A DNA stretch of 64,000 nt from positions 625,001-689,000 of the forward strand of contig NC_092044.1 of NCBI RefSeq assembly GCF_003086295.3, read 5' to 3'. The stretch comes from Arachis hypogaea (lineage: Eukaryota; Streptophyta; Magnoliopsida; Fabales; Fabaceae). Below are positions 60,191 through 64,000 of the stretch, in pieces. The position numbers were made by a program, and so were the translations under genes. The notes beneath the pieces were generated by a model. That model ran no database searches. It saw nothing but the letters and a program-made list of their open reading frames with translations, and was not told the origin of the DNA. How positions within the stretch are numbered: the stretch's first letter is position 1; every line of letters begins with the position of its first letter.

Positions 60191-63100
60191 TAATTCAGAA
60201 TGTATGTTAATAGTTAATTTAAAATAAAATTATTTTTTTAAGCATGCACAATATATATTTAGAGTTTTAGGAATTAATACCTCTTTTTTTTCATAATTTA
60301 GATTTATAATAAAAGAAGTTCCATGGAATTGAACAACTAACTGACGTGGAAAATAATCTTTCTTAATAAATGTTATAAAAAATTATAGATGATATTTAAA
60401 GTTTTATTTCTTTATTTCTAAAAAATAAAATAAAATAAAATAAAATCTATGGTGCATATTAAAAAATGTGCATTATTAATAAACAATTTTTTATGTTTTC
60501 AAACCCACCTTGCCATGCAACTTGCATAAGCATATGTGAATTTAATTTATCACATCTTTTTCACAGCCCCACCTATATATACCTACATACCTAACTCATC
60601 TATCACTATGCATGTGACAATCAATATATGAAAACTAATTGCAATTATTGCAGCAGTAATTTTCAACTAATATGAATATTAAACACTAATAATTATGGTC
60701 TTTCTTTGTTTTAATTGAAAAACTGAACATAAATGGAAAACTTACTTAGCCTGTTAGGTTTCTGTCAAAAACAAAGCATATAAGGGTATTATCCTTGTGA
60801 AAGGCATGAATATATGCTAATGATTTTTATTTTATTTTTTTGAAAAATTGAAAATAAAAAAAAAGGGATAAAGAAAAGAAAAGGACAAAATTCTAGCTAT
60901 GGCAATCCCTCACGCCAATAAGATACATTGATGGTTAATTGCTGGCTCATCAAACTGATATAATTGTTGTGATTATTATTGTTTCTAAAGTTGAACCACT
61001 ACCTCAATTCGTCATGTAAATCAATCAATTAATATACCATAATATTTTAATATTACTATTTTAAAGTGTACTTGAAATGAATGGTAAAGTAATTAAACTA
61101 TAGTTGTGAGAATCGAATCGGTAATCGAATTAGTCAAATTATTAGTTTACTAATTTATTAGTTCAATCGATAAATTGTTGGTTGAACCGATAAAATTGGT
61201 CTCTCATAAATATAAAATAATTAAAAATTTAAAATTAAAATTTGAAATACATATTTTCACTAACATTTTATGAAGAATTAAGTATCAACTTCTGAAAATA
61301 ACTAATATAAAAAATCATAAAATTTATCAGTAATACTACAATAGTATCTTAATTTGACACAATAAAAAAATTTAATTCACAAAGTCTATCATCTAACTAT
61401 AATATTAATAGATTTTAACACTAATATTAAAATAAATAACCTTAATCACAATACTAGTATTGAAATATCCAGATGGCTTCGTGTTAATTCTGAAAACGAC
61501 AGAGTACTTACAAGAGATTTTGATATTTAAATCAACAAAGATTTAAATAGATTTATGAAAATTAAAATTAAAAAATATTTGAATTTAATAGAATATTTAC
61601 AAAACATGGTGATTATCTGATAATCACTTACTAAATCTTTTTTCTATACATAATGAGTAATTTTTTTTTATTGTATAAGAAGTTAACTCATGTTGGGTAG
61701 ATATCTATCTTGGTGTGAATGATAATAAAAACACCGAAAAAAATAAAAATTTATTTCTTAAGTCAATTTAAAAAACGATAGTTAAAAATATTTACAAGAA
61801 ATTTTAATGTATAAATCAACAAATTAAAGATTTAAGTAGGTTTATAAAAATTGAAATTAAAAAATACTCGATTTAATGGAATATTTATAAAAAGTGATTA
61901 TTTGATCATCATTTACTGAATTTTCATGACCAAAACAAATCCTGTTGGATCTAGTTGGGCCAAGTTAATTACTCTATTTAGAGCCATTGCTTTAAATATT
62001 TTGGCCATAACATGAACAATTATATGATAAAATAAATATGAAGGAATTTTATCCCACTAAGTCTTTGAAATGACTATATTAAGAAATCGGGTAATTATGT
62101 GGGACAAATAATTATAGTAGGTGGGAAATTAAATCAGATTATAGTGGTGATGATCAAATCTAAAGGCAAAAGAAGTAGCCACTTGGATCATCAATGTGTC
62201 CATAGAACTCATAAAGAGATTACTTAATTGATGATTATGAAAATAAGGCATATCAGAGTAATTAATAATCCAATGATGTTGGCTTGTGTATTCTCCTCTC
62301 TTATTGGAAAACTAGACTTTTTGCAATGAGAAAGTCAAAATAATGATAAAAGAAAAAACAATGATAACGAGTGTTTTTTTTTTAACTTGAGGGTAAATTT
62401 GGACTTAAGTAAACATTTAAAAAATAATAATTTAGTATTATATTTAAATCACAAAGTTAATTAGAATTGAAAGTTTCATGCAATAGTTATTTATAGATAA
62501 TATTTTAACATTTCACTGACTATATTTAAATAAATAATATAGTATTTTAATTAAGATGAACCAATTACTCAACTAACAAAAATTGGCTACACTTGTTAAA
62601 ATTATTCAAGATAAAAACTGATTTATTATTCATGATGAGTTCTAAATCATCACCTTAATTGTGTATTTATCTCTAATTCAATCTATATATAACTTGGCAC
62701 TTGCAACCTATGACTTTAATGACATAAAAGGTTTCAATCATTAAACGGTAATAACAACAATTTATGTGATATAACTTGACTACTAAATGTTTATACAAGT
62801 AATTAATTTGAGTTAGTAAAGTAGTTAATTCATTGTTCATTTAAACAATTATTGAAAAATTGAATTTTATTTTTTATATGTAATAATTTATTAATTAATT
62901 TGATTTGGCGAATTAAAAAATATAGTGAATATACAACAAAAATAAATGTCTATATAAGTCTCCTTTTATGTGTTGAGAAAGAACTCTTTAACCAAATTAT
63001 AACTCTAAAATTCGAAAATACTACTTTCATTTCAATTATGAATTTTACATAGGAACAAAATTTCGAAAAGGAACCTTATCCGATTCTAAAAAAAATATGT

Positions 63101-63578
63101 GAACATTTTAAGTTTTTTTTATATAATAAATATATTGAAAATGCATTAAATTTTTAAACTCTCTTATCAATATGAATTTTTTAAATTGCTAATAATCTCA
63201 CTTCTTAAGAAAATTTTAATATATAATAAGAAGTAAGCTAATAAAAACTTAAGTTGAAACCACAGCTAGGATTGCGGCATGTGTGGGAAGCAACATTAAT
63301 AATGTCCATCTCATTGTTTTTCTTCAATCCAAATCCATGCTCATAACTCATGAGTTCTTATGTTACGTCACTATAACTAATTAAGACTAGTAGTAAAATG
63401 ATATAATATAATGTCCCCTTTTGCTACGATTCTAGTGGCAATTAACTTGATAATCTATTAATCGTATACACTCTTAGCTTCTCATCATTTCTTTATTAAA
63501 TATATATATAATAATCAAAGTTGTATTTGAAATTCAGACGTATCATATGTTAGAGATAAGTGCATATGTTAAATAAAA
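60191..63578. other. AT-rich intergenic DNA
   Basis: No gene recognised. A second copy of the AATCGAATCGGTAATCG repeat lies at 61098-61215. Confidence 0.5.
61098..61215. repeat. Second copy of the AATCGAATCGGTAATC repeat
   Basis: The series GAGAATCGAATCGGTAATCG, TTATTAGTTCAATCGA and GTTGGTTGAACCGAT matches 10325-10440 in order. Probably the end of a non-autonomous DNA transposon. Confidence 0.5.
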
Positions 63579-63612
<34 letters not shown>

Positions 63613-63632
63613 GTTATTATTATTATTATTAT
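63579..63632. repeat. (TTA)n microsatellite, one interruption
   Basis: About eighteen TTA/ATT trinucleotides with a single TTG variant near 63612. Confidence 0.95.
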
Positions 63633-63789
63633 AAGTTTTTATAATTTATAATAGTATCTTTAATTAAAATTAAAAATAAATAATTATAATATGAATCATA
63701 ATAAGGATAAATGGCAGTATTAAGCCATTTTATATCAAAATTTACGTGATTAAGTCAAACAAAAAAATGAAACATGAATCAACTAAAAG

Positions 63790-63947
63790 CATGTCTCTAT
63801 ATAATTTGAATCAAACCTATTCGAACTAAAAAGTATATTAATTCGAATCAATCCTGTTCAAATTAGTGACGGAGTTTATTTACAGTGTGAATAGTTCGAA
63901 TCATACTGATTCAAATTATTGATGGGAAGTTCGAATCTATCCTATTC

Positions 63948-63948
<1 letters not shown>
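63790..63948. repeat. Degenerate TTCGAATC / GATTCAAATT motif series
   Basis: About six TTCGAA or TTCAAA words occur within 160 bp, arranged in pairs such as ATTCGAATCAATCCTGTTCA and GTTCGAATCATACTGATTCA. The spacing is irregular. It continues directly into the terminal AAT microsatellite. Confidence 0.6.

Positions 63949-63949
<1 letters not shown>

Positions 63950-64000
<51 letters not shown>
63950..64000. repeat. (AAT)n microsatellite reaching the window end
   Basis: Uninterrupted AAT/ATA trinucleotides, cut by the window edge. Confidence 0.97.

Overview
This is nuclear DNA from a flowering plant. It is very AT-rich, its intergenic space is packed with microsatellites, MITE-like hairpins and transposon remains, and its genes have plant intron and promoter architecture. 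The vacuolar ATPase and CIPK genes are plant-type. The TGTAAACCCC...GGGTGTTACA solo LTR and several MITE families look like those of legumes, most probably Arachis (peanut or a wild relative). That assignment rests on recall of repeat style and was not searched.

Only a few intact host genes are visible: VHA-D (V-ATPase subunit D, 18023-18811, +) with an intron in its 5' leader, and a CBL-interacting protein kinase (CIPK, 56151-57843, +) with one intron in the activation segment. A weakly recognised cystatin-like gene lies at 35525-36209 (-) with a degenerate paralogue at 36664-37035 (-). Fragments include a Ty3/gypsy integrase piece (1-324, -), an F-box/LRR pseudogene (12340-12900, +), and four truncated LRR receptor-like-protein (RLP) pseudogenes at 24.8-31.5 kb.

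The most striking region is 36.4-44.2 kb. A complete Mutator-like element (MULE; 37232-42375, about 116-bp TIRs, perfect 9-bp target duplication TTTACAAAT) carries a three-exon MuDR-type transposase on the minus strand. Convergent to it is an intact two-finger GRF zinc-finger / coiled-coil / membrane-anchor gene, in the position that mudrB holds relative to mudrA in maize MuDR. The transposase has a single-base frameshift at its second catalytic Asp. The MULE is inserted in the left arm of an older foldback element (37164-44040), which itself sits upstream of the cystatin-like paralogue.

Other mobile DNA that can be delimited exactly: a 1.94-kb non-autonomous MULE (20093-22028, TSD TTAAGTTAT) holding a roughly 1-kb palindrome; a 481-bp MULE-type MITE (59701-60181, TSD ATAATATAA); and a 2.75-kb solo LTR (48068-50813, TSD CTACA). 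At 23.65-32.26 kb, RLP 5' fragments alternate with LTR-like segments that carry initiator-tRNA-Met primer-binding-site sequences. This looks like a tandem array of a gene-capturing non-autonomous retroelement or of a chimeric unit. The remainder is AT-rich DNA without recognisable genes.
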